From: JANMEX01 sp031422915
GTDB taxonomy: Bacteria; Pseudomonadota; Alphaproteobacteria; Rhizobiales; Rhizobiaceae
Direction of reading: 5' to 3'
NCBI GenBank assembly: GCA_031422915.1
Contig: JANPEK010000035.1
Span: 1 to 5,871, forward strand
DNA: 5,871 nucleotides
Shown here piece by piece: positions 1-5,179 of this stretch; positions within the stretch are counted from its first letter, which is position 1, and the number at the start of each line of letters is the position of its first letter. The translations under genes were made by a program, and so were the position numbers. The notes beneath the pieces are model-generated. The model worked only from the letters and a program-made list of their open reading frames with translations. It had not been told where the DNA came from and ran no database searches.

Positions 1-679
1 TCTGGATAACCGGCAATGGCGACAGGCCAAATTCTGTCGAACCTGGAATGATCGTGATCGCCCGGACATCCTTTTCAATCCCGCCAAGCGTCCTGATCAC
101 CTCAAACTGCACCTGCGGAATCCGGTTGCCAAAATTCTCCAGTGGAAACCGGTCAAACACCGCATAGGCCGTGCCGCGATAGGCAGGCGCATTGCCTGCG
201 CCTTGCTTGGCCTCGATCAGCGGGTCGGGCAGTTGCGATGCGCCACCCTTGTGAATGCGGATGTCAAACTCGCTCTGGTCGAGCTCTCTGCCATCGGCCC
301 AAATCCGCCGGACATGTGCAATCTCGCCTTCGCAGATCGCCACTGCGAAATTTGCAAAATAGGTGAAGGTCGTCACCTTCGGCCCGCCCTTGGCGCCCTT
401 GCGCTCCGTCTTTGACGCCTCCTCAAACCGGGTCGCCCAGATCAGCGTCCCGCCAAGCCGCGCTGTGCCATAGACCCGCGCAAGAGGCGCGCCGTCCTCG
501 CCGGTCAGCGGCTGCATTTGCGACAGCCGCGCACCTTTGATATGCTGCGCGCCGTTGATCAGCGCACGGTCAACAAGGTAACCACCCAGCGCGCCCGCAG
601 CCGTGCCGACAGTTGCACCAACCGCGCCAAAAAGACCGCCGAGATACGCCCCGGCGGCCTGCAACAGCAATGTGGCCAT
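1..679 (-). CDS. GTA megatron / host-specificity protein, gp15-like (N-terminal 226 codons, 3' end outside window)
   Basis: Partial gene running off the left edge; the ATG is at 679-677 and the frame stays open to the window end. The visible 226 residues start MATLLLQAAGAYLGG. Residues 10-33 form a glycine-zipper-like hydrophobic stretch (repeated GxxxG/GxxG spacing), as at the N-terminus of RcGTA gp15. After it come VYGTARLGGTLIWATRF (about 69-85), a YFANFAVAICEGEIAHVRRI block (about 107-126) and WADGRELD, which are hallmarks of the tail-tip domain that precedes the TIM-barrel-like glycoside hydrolase region in this family. Family members run to roughly 1,300 residues, so most of the protein is missing here. 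The known role is the tail-tip spike or megatron that contacts the recipient surface. The start is fixed by a GGAG 8 nt upstream, and only 3 nt separate it from the stop of the peptidase gene. The family call is firm; the fate of the C-terminal part is unknown. Confidence 0.9.
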   Translation of the reverse strand, partial: MATLLLQAAGAYLGGLFGAVGATVGTAAGALGGYLVDRALINGAQHIKGARLSQMQPLTGEDGAPLARVYGTARLGGTLIWATRFEEASKTERKGAKGGPKVTTFTYFANFAVAICEGEIAHVRRIWADGRELDQSEFDIRIHKGGASQLPDPLIEAKQGAGNAPAYRGTAYAVFDRFPLENFGNRIPQVQFEVIRTLGGIEKDVRAITIIPGSTEFGLSPLPVIQ

Positions 680-682
680 CAG

Positions 683-1126
683 CTATTCTCCAGTTGGATT
701 GGGGGGAAATCGAAACAGTCCGGCAATCTTGCGTCGCCATTGCGGGATGAGCGGCGAGGCCATCACGGCGTGCCGCTCATAGCCATGCAGAAACCGGTCC
801 TCACCAAGATAAACGCCGCAGTGCTTGGCCGCGACGTCCGGCTTCCAGCGAAACAGCATCAGCGTGCCGGGCACCAGTTCGGTCTCAACAAGAAAATGCC
901 GCCGCGCCGCTTCAAGCAGCGGGTCACCAACTGACGCTTCCGCCCAATCCATCGAATAGGGCGCCAGCGCTTCCGGCTCACACCCATAAAGTTCGCGCCA
1001 GACGCCGCGGATCAATCCGAGACAATCGCAGCCGATGCCCTTCATTGATCCCTGATGCCTATAAGGCGTTCCTGCCCACGTCTGCGCCAATTTGATCACG
1101 TCCTCGCCAGTCGGGTGCCCGCTCAT
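683..1126 (-). CDS. NlpC/P60 family cell-wall peptidase, GTA gp14-like
   Basis: 147-aa protein of the NlpC/P60 superfamily, cysteine peptidases that cut peptidoglycan stem peptides. The nucleophile motif is GCDCLGLI with Cys35 as the likely catalytic residue. The partner histidine is His102 in AKHCGVYLG, and His114 in FLHGY is the likely third polar residue. The length fits the GTA and phage tail versions, which are a bare catalytic domain with no signal peptide. In RcGTA the homologue sits at the tail tip and is thought to open the recipient periplasmic wall for DNA entry. The start ATG overlaps the stop of the hub gene by 4 nt (ATGA), which implies translational coupling. An apparently intact active site argues for a working enzyme. 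Other cysteines (33, 49, 103) have no assigned role. Confidence 0.92.
   Translation of the reverse strand: MSGHPTGEDVIKLAQTWAGTPYRHQGSMKGIGCDCLGLIRGVWRELYGCEPEALAPYSMDWAEASVGDPLLEAARRHFLVETELVPGTLMLFRWKPDVAAKHCGVYLGEDRFLHGYERHAVMASPLIPQWRRKIAGLFRFPPNPTGE
688..691 (-). promoter_or_regulatory. Ribosome binding site of the gp15-like gene
   Basis: GGAG on the minus strand, 8 nt before the ATG at 679. It lies inside the last codons of the gp14-like gene. It decides the start of the truncated gp15-like gene, for which no other nearby in-frame ATG has comparable support. Confidence 0.7.
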
Positions 1127-2013
1127 CGAACTAACGGTGCCCCGTCGAAGATGCCATCGCCATTGACATAGGTGTAGACCGCGTCATTGCCGGGCAGATG
1201 CGGAAAACCTTGGAAGTTCTGCCCGTTGGCAAACTTTGCCTTGCATGTCGCAAACAGCTTGTCGCAGCCCGCTGTCACTGTAAACGTATCACCGGCCAAA
1301 ACCGGCTTGGGCAACGGCAGCCAGACGGCAAAGCGCGCTGTAGCACCCGACAGGTCGTGAACCGCAATCTGCCCGGCCTGCCCTGCGTTGCCGCCCGTCA
1401 GCCACACAATCTTCCCCTGTTCAAACCACCGCACAGGAAATGCGTTCAGTCCCGATGCCGTAAATTCTCCTGCACCGCTCACGGTGACAACCATGCCCGT
1501 CCCGCGAAACTGCGCACCCGTCACGTTCTTGCCGCAGCGCCCGTCGCCCAGGTCCGCGTCGCAGCGCCGCCGCACCAGCCGCCCGCGCCGCCGGTCCATC
1601 GCTTCAGCCAAGCTCTGCAACTCGACCTTGAATGCGTTGCCGCTGATCTCGATCCGGCCGATTTTCGCCGTTCTGAGCAGCACCCGGCTTTCCGGATTGC
1701 TCCAGTCCACCAGCCAGGTCTCAACGCTGGCGCGGTCATATTTCCCCGCCTTCAAATCGTCCGCCGATATCCAGTCAGATTTCAGCGCGCCGTCGAGATC
1801 CATGGTCCCGGTCTGCAATCCCAGTTCCGCTTCCGCCACACTGGCGTTGAAACCGGTCTGCGGATCATGCGTCACACCGTCCAGAACCAACGCCACGTCA
1901 TGATCGGTAAAGCCAAGCGTGACACCGTCGGTTCGCTTGACCGTCCAGCAAAATGCCAGTGTTGTGACCGTACCCTCAACATGGGCCTGAAGGCTCGGCG
2001 GCAGCGCGTTCAT
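1123..2013 (-). CDS. Baseplate hub protein, DUF2163 / phage BR0599 family, GTA gp13-like
   Basis: 296-aa protein with the DUF2163 N-terminal region (FCWTVKRTDGVTLGFTDHD near residues 21-39, DGVTHDPQTGFNASVAEAEL near 45-64) and the C-terminal BR0599-type domain (about 200-290). In RcGTA the homologue is the hub of the baseplate, linking the distal tail ring to the megatron. Four cysteines sit in two well separated pairs: Cys151 and Cys160 (CDADLGDGRC) and Cys250 and Cys257 (CDKLFATC). This matches the cysteine pattern of hub proteins that hold an iron-sulfur cluster, such as lambda gpL; cluster binding here is inferred. The ATG at 2013 overlaps the stop of the DUF2460 gene by 4 nt (ATGA), and the 3' end overlaps the peptidase start in the same way. 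Length is normal for the family and there is no sign of decay. Confidence 0.93.
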   Translation of the reverse strand: MNALPPSLQAHVEGTVTTLAFCWTVKRTDGVTLGFTDHDVALVLDGVTHDPQTGFNASVAEAELGLQTGTMDLDGALKSDWISADDLKAGKYDRASVETWLVDWSNPESRVLLRTAKIGRIEISGNAFKVELQSLAEAMDRRRGRLVRRRCDADLGDGRCGKNVTGAQFRGTGMVVTVSGAGEFTASGLNAFPVRWFEQGKIVWLTGGNAGQAGQIAVHDLSGATARFAVWLPLPKPVLAGDTFTVTAGCDKLFATCKAKFANGQNFQGFPHLPGNDAVYTYVNGDGIFDGAPLVR

Positions 2014-2657
2014 GCCAACACCTCGATCAGCGGCACTGACGGCACTTCACCCGCATCAAACGCCGTCAGATTTGCGCTCAAACTTTCAGACGCAAACCGC
2101 ACCTCGACATAAAAGCTGAACCCCGCAGTCACCGCCGCCCCGTTTGCCGGTATCTTGCCCGGCACAAACACCATCTCGCCCGTTGCACCATCCAGCGCAA
2201 AATCCGCCGGCAGCGCCTCGGTTCCGTTCACCTCCACCCGCACCGTGCCGGCAACCGGCCGGCGCACCGGGCGCAAATAGGCATCGACGCCCGTTCCATA
2301 TTTCTTCGTCAACCCAAACCGCGCGTTGACGCCATTGCCGGTGCCAATCGGCTGATCGGCGGGCAAAGGCGTGCCTCCATTTGCCGCTGATGAATTGTCC
2401 ACCGGATCGCGAAAGCGAAACGACGTCAGCGGCCCGCGCCGGGCCTCAAAGAAATCCAGCACTATCCGCAGGTCAGCAACTGAGCGGATGCCATTGCCCG
2501 CATCATAAGTCCGCCGCGAATGGGCCATCCGCGCGTTGCGCTGCTCTCGGCCGGATGCAAACTGTACCACCTCCACCTTGCGCTCGCGCGTCACAGTCGA
2601 GCCGAACGCTACGCTCAGCGGAAAGACCACGTCGTGAAATGATTGAATGTCTGCCAT
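2010..2657 (-). CDS. Distal tail protein, DUF2460, GTA gp12-like
   Basis: 215-aa protein of the DUF2460 / TIGR02217 family. Diagnostic runs are FHDVVFPLSVAFGS (7-20), the basic SGREQRNARMAHSRRTYDAG segment (35-54), RSVADLRIVLDFFEARRG (58-75) and FRFRDP (80-85), a pattern typical of GTA and phage members. The family forms the distal tail ring that joins the tail tube to the baseplate hub. The later part contains TGNGVNARFGLTKKYG and RPVAGTVRVEVNG, which look like beta-rich strands also found in relatives. The start ATG is preceded by GAGG at 7 nt, and that site overlaps the stop codon of the tape measure gene. The 3' end overlaps the hub gene by 4 nt. The ORF is full length and intact. Confidence 0.93.
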   Translation of the reverse strand: MADIQSFHDVVFPLSVAFGSTVTRERKVEVVQFASGREQRNARMAHSRRTYDAGNGIRSVADLRIVLDFFEARRGPLTSFRFRDPVDNSSAANGGTPLPADQPIGTGNGVNARFGLTKKYGTGVDAYLRPVRRPVAGTVRVEVNGTEALPADFALDGATGEMVFVPGKIPANGAAVTAGFSFYVEVRFASESLSANLTAFDAGEVPSVPLIEVLA

Positions 2658-2664
2658 GGCCTAT

Positions 2665-2668
2665 CCTC
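2665..2668 (-). promoter_or_regulatory. Ribosome binding site of the DUF2460 gene
   Basis: GAGG on the minus strand, 7 nt from the ATG at 2657. Its bases overlap the TGA (2669-2667) of the tape measure gene, so ribosomes finishing that gene lie over this site. It confirms the MADIQSF start. Confidence 0.7.
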
Positions 2669-3242
2669 AAATATACCGGCTGCCGCAGCCTGCCGCCCGC
2701 GCCACAATCGCCGAGACTTGCGCCTGCGATTTCACAAACGACTGCGCGTCCGGCGTTGAAATGTTGATCACCACCGGCGACTGTCGCGACCCGCCATTGA
2801 CCGAAACGCCCAGCCGCCCGTCCTGTCCGCGCTGCAGAGGCAGAATTGCTTCCGCCCCTGCCTCGCCCATCAGGCCAAGACCCGGACCATTCTGGAAAAA
2901 CGTCGGTGATGCCACAACGCCGCCTGATGCAAACGCCTGCACGCCGCCGGTCACGCCGCCATTGGCAAACGGCATGATGCCGCCAAGCAGTCCCGAAAAC
3001 GCCGACGACAACAGACCCGTCAGCGGCTTCAACCCCGCGTCCAGCGCCATGCCGGAAAGGCTGAGCGCCACGCCCTTCAGCGTGTCCTCAAGGCTTTTCC
3101 CGCTGAGCACCGCGCCCTTCAGTGCCGAGGTCAGCACCGAGCCAAACTGGCGTGAGCGGTCCTCCAGATTTTTCAGCGCATTTTCCAGTTCCTGCGTGTC
3201 CGCGCGGAACTCGACCTCAACCGGTTCTTTCATCAGCCTCAC
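2667..3242 (-). CDS. Short tail tape measure protein, GTA gp11-like
   Basis: 191-aa protein. Residues about 12-35 (RADTQELENALKNLEDRSRQ) look like a short amphipathic or coiled-coil helix. Residues 50-90 are hydrophobic and helix-prone (SLSGMALDAGLKPLTGLLSS). The C-terminal region has the glycine-rich pattern of lambda-type tape measures: FANGGVTGG (92-100), FASGGVVASPTFF (104-116), GLMGEAGAEAILPLQRG (123-139). It sets tail length and likely passes out ahead of the DNA. It is very short beside phage tape measures (often above 600 aa) but similar to the roughly 220 aa of RcGTA gp11, which fits a stubby GTA tail. The start is uncertain: GTG at 3242 makes a 4-nt GTGA overlap with the upstream stop, while ATG at 3233 (MKEPVEV) would remove three residues. 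The GTG is chosen for the coupling overlap. Confidence 0.88.
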   Translation of the reverse strand: MRLMKEPVEVEFRADTQELENALKNLEDRSRQFGSVLTSALKGAVLSGKSLEDTLKGVALSLSGMALDAGLKPLTGLLSSAFSGLLGGIMPFANGGVTGGVQAFASGGVVASPTFFQNGPGLGLMGEAGAEAILPLQRGQDGRLGVSVNGGSRQSPVVINISTPDAQSFVKSQAQVSAIVARAAGCGSRYI

Positions 3243-3448
3243 ATCCCGTCAGGAAATTGTTGCAACAAGTGTTCAAAGTCGCCTCGCGCCAGCGGTGCGT
3301 TGCGTGCGCCAAGCGCGTCCATCGCCAGCGCCAGTTCGCGCGGCGTCATCTTCCAAAAGGCCCCAGGTGTCAGCCGCAGGACAGCAAAGCCAAACCGCGC
3401 GATGGCGTCCCAGGGGAAGGGCCGCGCGATCTGCCCTGCGGCTTTCAA
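3239..3448 (-). CDS. Tail assembly chaperone (Phage_TAC_2-like), GTA gp10.1-like; possible -1 frameshift extension of gp10
   Basis: 69-aa product with the motif FPWDAIARFGFAVLRLTPGA (11-30) followed by FWKMTPREL (31-39), the signature of the small tail-assembly chaperone located just before the GTA tape measure. The only start at the 5' end is TTG at 3448-3446, overlapping the gp10 stop by 4 nt (TTGA). An in-frame TAA lies only a few codons upstream and no ATG or GTG falls between, and the first internal Met is at residue 34, inside the conserved motif. The gene is therefore made either by reinitiation at TTG or by -1 frameshifting from gp10 at the adjacent A AAC CCT heptamer, giving a fusion of about 182 aa like lambda gpGT. 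The domain call is good; the mode of expression is open. Confidence 0.85.
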   Translation of the reverse strand: MKAAGQIARPFPWDAIARFGFAVLRLTPGAFWKMTPRELALAMDALGARNAPLARGDFEHLLQQFPDGM

Positions 3449-3786
3449 GGGTTTCGGGGCGTCGCCTTACCGGTTGCTGCACCGAAGGTCGCCAGCAGCA
3501 AATCAGCGACAATCTTGGCATAGTCCGCCAGCCCGCCGGCTACCTGCATTGCACCAACGTCGCTTTCATCAAGCGTATTGCCCGCGCCGCGCAAGCCCGC
3601 CGCAATCACGGCAATCATGTCTTTGGCCGACAATCTGCCGGTCGAAAACCGCTCGCCGAGTGACACCAGATCGCCCGCGCCCAGCGCCGTCTCAAGTTCC
3701 GCCAGCGCACCAAGCGTCAGGCACAGCCGGTAGTCTTTGCCGTCAAGCGTCGCGCAGACTTCGCCGCGCCGTGCGTTCGCGCCCAT
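3445..3786 (-). CDS. GTA gp10-like tail assembly chaperone (gene transfer agent family protein)
   Basis: 113-aa protein of the GTA gp10 / Phage_TAC_11 type. The N-terminal half reads NARRGEVCATLDGKDYRL and then LCLTLGALAELETALG (21-36), the family's most conserved region. It continues with LVSLGERFSTGRLSAKDMI (40-58) and a helical AAGLRGAGNTLDESDVGAM stretch. Lying between the major tail gene and the tape measure, it fills the slot of the lambda G chaperone, which coats the tape measure while the tube subunits add on. The start ATG shares one base with the stop of the major tail gene (TGATG), with GGTGA a few bases upstream. The last codons hold the candidate slippery heptamer described separately. 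Intact and of normal length. Confidence 0.9.
   Translation of the reverse strand: MGANARRGEVCATLDGKDYRLCLTLGALAELETALGAGDLVSLGERFSTGRLSAKDMIAVIAAGLRGAGNTLDESDVGAMQVAGGLADYAKIVADLLLATFGAATGKATPRNP
3448..3454 (-). other. Candidate -1 programmed frameshift site (A AAC CCT) between the two tail chaperone frames
   Basis: On the minus strand the last gp10 codons read CGA AAC CCT TGA. The bases AAACCCT form X XXY YYZ in the gp10 frame. A tandem slip by one base gives AAA CCC, then TTG AAA, which is exactly the gp10.1 frame. Five nucleotides downstream (3447-3443) a possible stem begins, GCCGC at 3442-3438 with GCGGC at 3425-3421. Its loop bases AGGG (3437-3434) could pair with CCCT (3415-3412) as a small pseudoknot. 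The heptamer phase is read directly; its use is inferred by analogy with tail chaperone genes of lambda and other siphophages. Short GC stems are common in such DNA, so the structure is weak support. Confidence 0.5.
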
Positions 3787-4199
3787 CAGATCACCGTGAA
3801 GGTCAGCGCGCCGGCAGACTCGATCGCAATCTCAAACGACAGTTCGCCATCATGGCTGCCGCCATATTCGAGCGCGGTGATCAAAAACGGCCCTGCGATG
3901 ATGCCGAAATCCGGGATCACCACCTGCCAGTCCTGAATGATCCCGCCAAAAAATCCCGTGCGCACCGTCGCATCCGATGCCGCATCCTTGAAGATGCCCG
4001 AACCACCCAGACTGCACCGTTGCACCCCCGCGCCCGCCAGCAACTCGCGCCAGCGCCCGGTCGAATCCGCGTCGGTCACGTCCACGCCTTGTGTGTTGAA
4101 CGCCACCTTCTTGGTGCGCAATCCCGCCACCGTCACCGCCGCCCCGCCGCCTACCGGCACGATTTTCAGCAGCAGGTCCCTGCCCTTCTGTGTTGCCAT
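3786..4199 (-). CDS. Major tail tube protein, TP901-1 family, GTA gp9-like
   Basis: 137-aa protein of the TP901-1-type major tail family. Recognisable runs are MATQKGRDLLLKI (1-13), VAGLRTKKVAFNTQGVDVTD (24-43), STGRWRELLAGAGV (46-59), GSGIFKDAASD (67-77), WQVVIPDFGIIAGPFLITAL (91-110) and EYGGSHDGELSFEIAIESAG (111-130). It polymerises as rings into the tail tube around the tape measure and is the most abundant tail protein. The start ATG has GGAG 7 nt upstream. It is preceded by the largest true gap inside the visible tail block (61 nt) and followed by a 1-nt overlap with the chaperone. Full length, no damage seen. Confidence 0.94.
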   Translation of the reverse strand: MATQKGRDLLLKIVPVGGGAAVTVAGLRTKKVAFNTQGVDVTDADSTGRWRELLAGAGVQRCSLGGSGIFKDAASDATVRTGFFGGIIQDWQVVIPDFGIIAGPFLITALEYGGSHDGELSFEIAIESAGALTFTVI

Positions 4200-4260
4200 C
4201 TCTGGTCTCCAATTTGTTCAGTAATTTCAGCGGCCTCAACGGACCACTTGCCAATTTGAT
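4200..4260 (-). promoter_or_regulatory. Leader gap before the major tail gene, with ribosome binding site
   Basis: A 61-nt non-coding stretch in a block where other junctions are under 10 nt. It holds a GGAG ribosome binding site (4207-4210) for the major tail gene. It is more AT-rich than its surroundings and carries an 8-bp direct repeat, CAAATTGG on the minus strand, at 4251-4258 and 4209-4216. The second copy merges with the GGAG. I see no convincing -35/-10 pair or terminator. The gap may serve to raise translation of the abundant tube protein independently of the upstream gene; that is inference. Confidence 0.45.
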
Positions 4261-4674
4261 TCAGAGCGTCACAGGTTCCGTCACCGCCCGGTATCGCAGC
4301 ACGCCATGAAATGCGCGCAGGTCCGGATCATGCTCAACGTCCTCGCCTTGAACCCGAACGGACACAATGCGCATCGCGCCGATCACCGCAGGCAGGCTGT
4401 CTATCCGCAGCCTTACCGCGTCCAGCACCAGCATCGCCTCCTTGCGCCCGCCAGCTGTCGACCAAGCGTGCAGCGTGAACAGATGCTCATGCGCCTTCTC
4501 GCTTGCCGTATCGGTATTGAACGCCCGCGTCATGCCCAGCGTCACGTAGGGCATCGCCGCACCGTCCGGCGGCCGGTCATGCACCTTCGTGCCGCCCAGA
4601 AGCGCGGCAAGCGCCGTGTCCGCTGCCAGATGGCTGAACACCGCCTGTTGCAAGGTTTGCGTGTCAGATGCCAT
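4261..4674 (-). CDS. Tail terminator, DUF3168 family, GTA gp8-like
   Basis: 137-aa protein beginning MASDTQTLQQAVFSHLAAD. It has the DUF3168 layout: N-terminal helix (LQQAVFSHLAADTALAALLG), then a VHDRPPDGAAMPYVTLGMTR segment (31-50), HLFTLHAWSTAGGRKEA (64-80), the helix MLVLDAVRLRI (81-91), and a C-terminal strand ending in LRAFHGVLRYRAVTEP (119-134). The family caps the tail tube and attaches it to the head neck. The frame is open further, to a TTG at 4704, but the ATG at 4674 is preferred because the DUF3168 homology begins there. The gene then overlaps the small upstream ORF by 11 nt and has only a weak purine stretch (GGCGGG) before it, so it probably depends on coupling to that ORF. Confidence 0.9.
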   Translation of the reverse strand: MASDTQTLQQAVFSHLAADTALAALLGGTKVHDRPPDGAAMPYVTLGMTRAFNTDTASEKAHEHLFTLHAWSTAGGRKEAMLVLDAVRLRIDSLPAVIGAMRIVSVRVQGEDVEHDPDLRAFHGVLRYRAVTEPVTL

Positions 4675-4846
4675 CGCCCGCCATCCGTTTCCCGGCCCGC
4701 GCAATCACCCGCGCCGCCGCTTCACCGACCGGCACAAAGCCATCGTCTCGCGCCATCTTGCCCGGCTTGGTCTCCGCCATCACCAACCCCTGCCAGCGCA
4801 TCGCGTTCACCAGCCCGTCCAGCGTCAAATTCATTGATAGTTTCAT
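4664..4846 (-). CDS. Unassigned 60-aa small protein between head-tail adaptor and tail terminator
   Basis: 60-aa ORF I cannot assign. It starts MKLSMNLTLDGLVNAMRWQG and ends GEAAARVIARAGKRMAGDGI, with a charged middle (ETKPGKMARDD). No membrane segment or signal peptide is visible, and the two ends look helix-prone. Three things argue that it is translated: a strong GGAGG 7 nt before its ATG, a 4-nt ATGA overlap with the gp7-like gene, and an 11-nt overlap with the gp8-like gene; without it the operon would have a gap of about 170 nt. Canonical RcGTA is not known to me to have a gene here. Many siphophages carry an HK97-gp10-type gene at this place, and the N-terminal pattern (LDGLVNAMR) and the AAARVIARA helix vaguely recall that family, so a reduced remnant is possible. 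That link is speculative. Confidence 0.65.
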   Translation of the reverse strand: MKLSMNLTLDGLVNAMRWQGLVMAETKPGKMARDDGFVPVGEAAARVIARAGKRMAGDGI

Positions 4847-5178
4847 GCGAAAACCTCCGTCGCCCTGATAATGAGATAGCGCCGCGAGCCGTCCGCATCT
4901 TCGGCCTGATCAATCCGGTAACTCCGAACCCCACGCCGCAGCTTTTGCCCGGGCCGCACATCGTCGCGGTGACGCAGCCAGATGCGGTGCGTCGACAGAA
5001 CCGCCGAACGGTCAGCGAACTGCATCGCGCGCGCACCCGCAGGCTCAACCATCGCCCAGACCGTTGCCCGCTCGCTCCACGTGACGGTAAATCCGCCCAG
5101 CCCGTCCGGCGTCTCCACCGGATCTTCCAGCACCATCTGCGTGCGCAATTGTCCCGCGTCGAAAAACTTCAGCTGCAT
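4843..5178 (-). CDS. Head-tail adaptor (Phage_H_T_join, SPP1 gp16-like), GTA gp7-like
   Basis: 111-aa protein of the phage head-tail joining family. It has the usual N-terminal strand and linker, GQLRTQMVLEDPVETPDGLGGF (9-30) with Trp34, then VWAMVEPAGARAMQFADRSA (40-59) and the C-terminal THRIWLRHRDDVRPGQKLRRG (63-83) leading to YRIDQAEDADGSRRYLIIRA. The DGLGGFT turn and the H-x-(I/V)-x-(L/I)-R-x-R-x-D pattern are typical. The protein forms a ring below the connector that closes the head and receives the tail. The ATG lies 1 nt after the stop of the gp6-like gene, with GGAG 7 nt upstream (5186-5189). The 3' end overlaps the 60-aa ORF by 4 nt. Confidence 0.9.
   Translation of the reverse strand: MQLKFFDAGQLRTQMVLEDPVETPDGLGGFTVTWSERATVWAMVEPAGARAMQFADRSAVLSTHRIWLRHRDDVRPGQKLRRGVRSYRIDQAEDADGSRRYLIIRATEVFA
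4854..4858 (-). promoter_or_regulatory. Strong ribosome binding site for the 60-aa ORF
   Basis: GGAGG on the minus strand with 7 nt to the ATG at 4846, within the last codons of the gp7-like gene. It is among the best Shine-Dalgarno matches in the window and is the main evidence that the 60-aa frame is translated. Confidence 0.75.
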
Positions 5179-5179
5179 G

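Noticed and set aside
142..934. Plus-strand frames at 142-366, 203-415 and 518-934
   Set aside because: They are antisense to the gp15-like and gp14-like genes, whose minus-strand translations carry clear family motifs.
4675..4704. Longer gp8-like gene from a TTG at 4704
   Set aside because: The first ten residues (RGPGNGWRA) do not resemble DUF3168 starts, whereas MASDTQTLQQAVF from the ATG at 4674 does.
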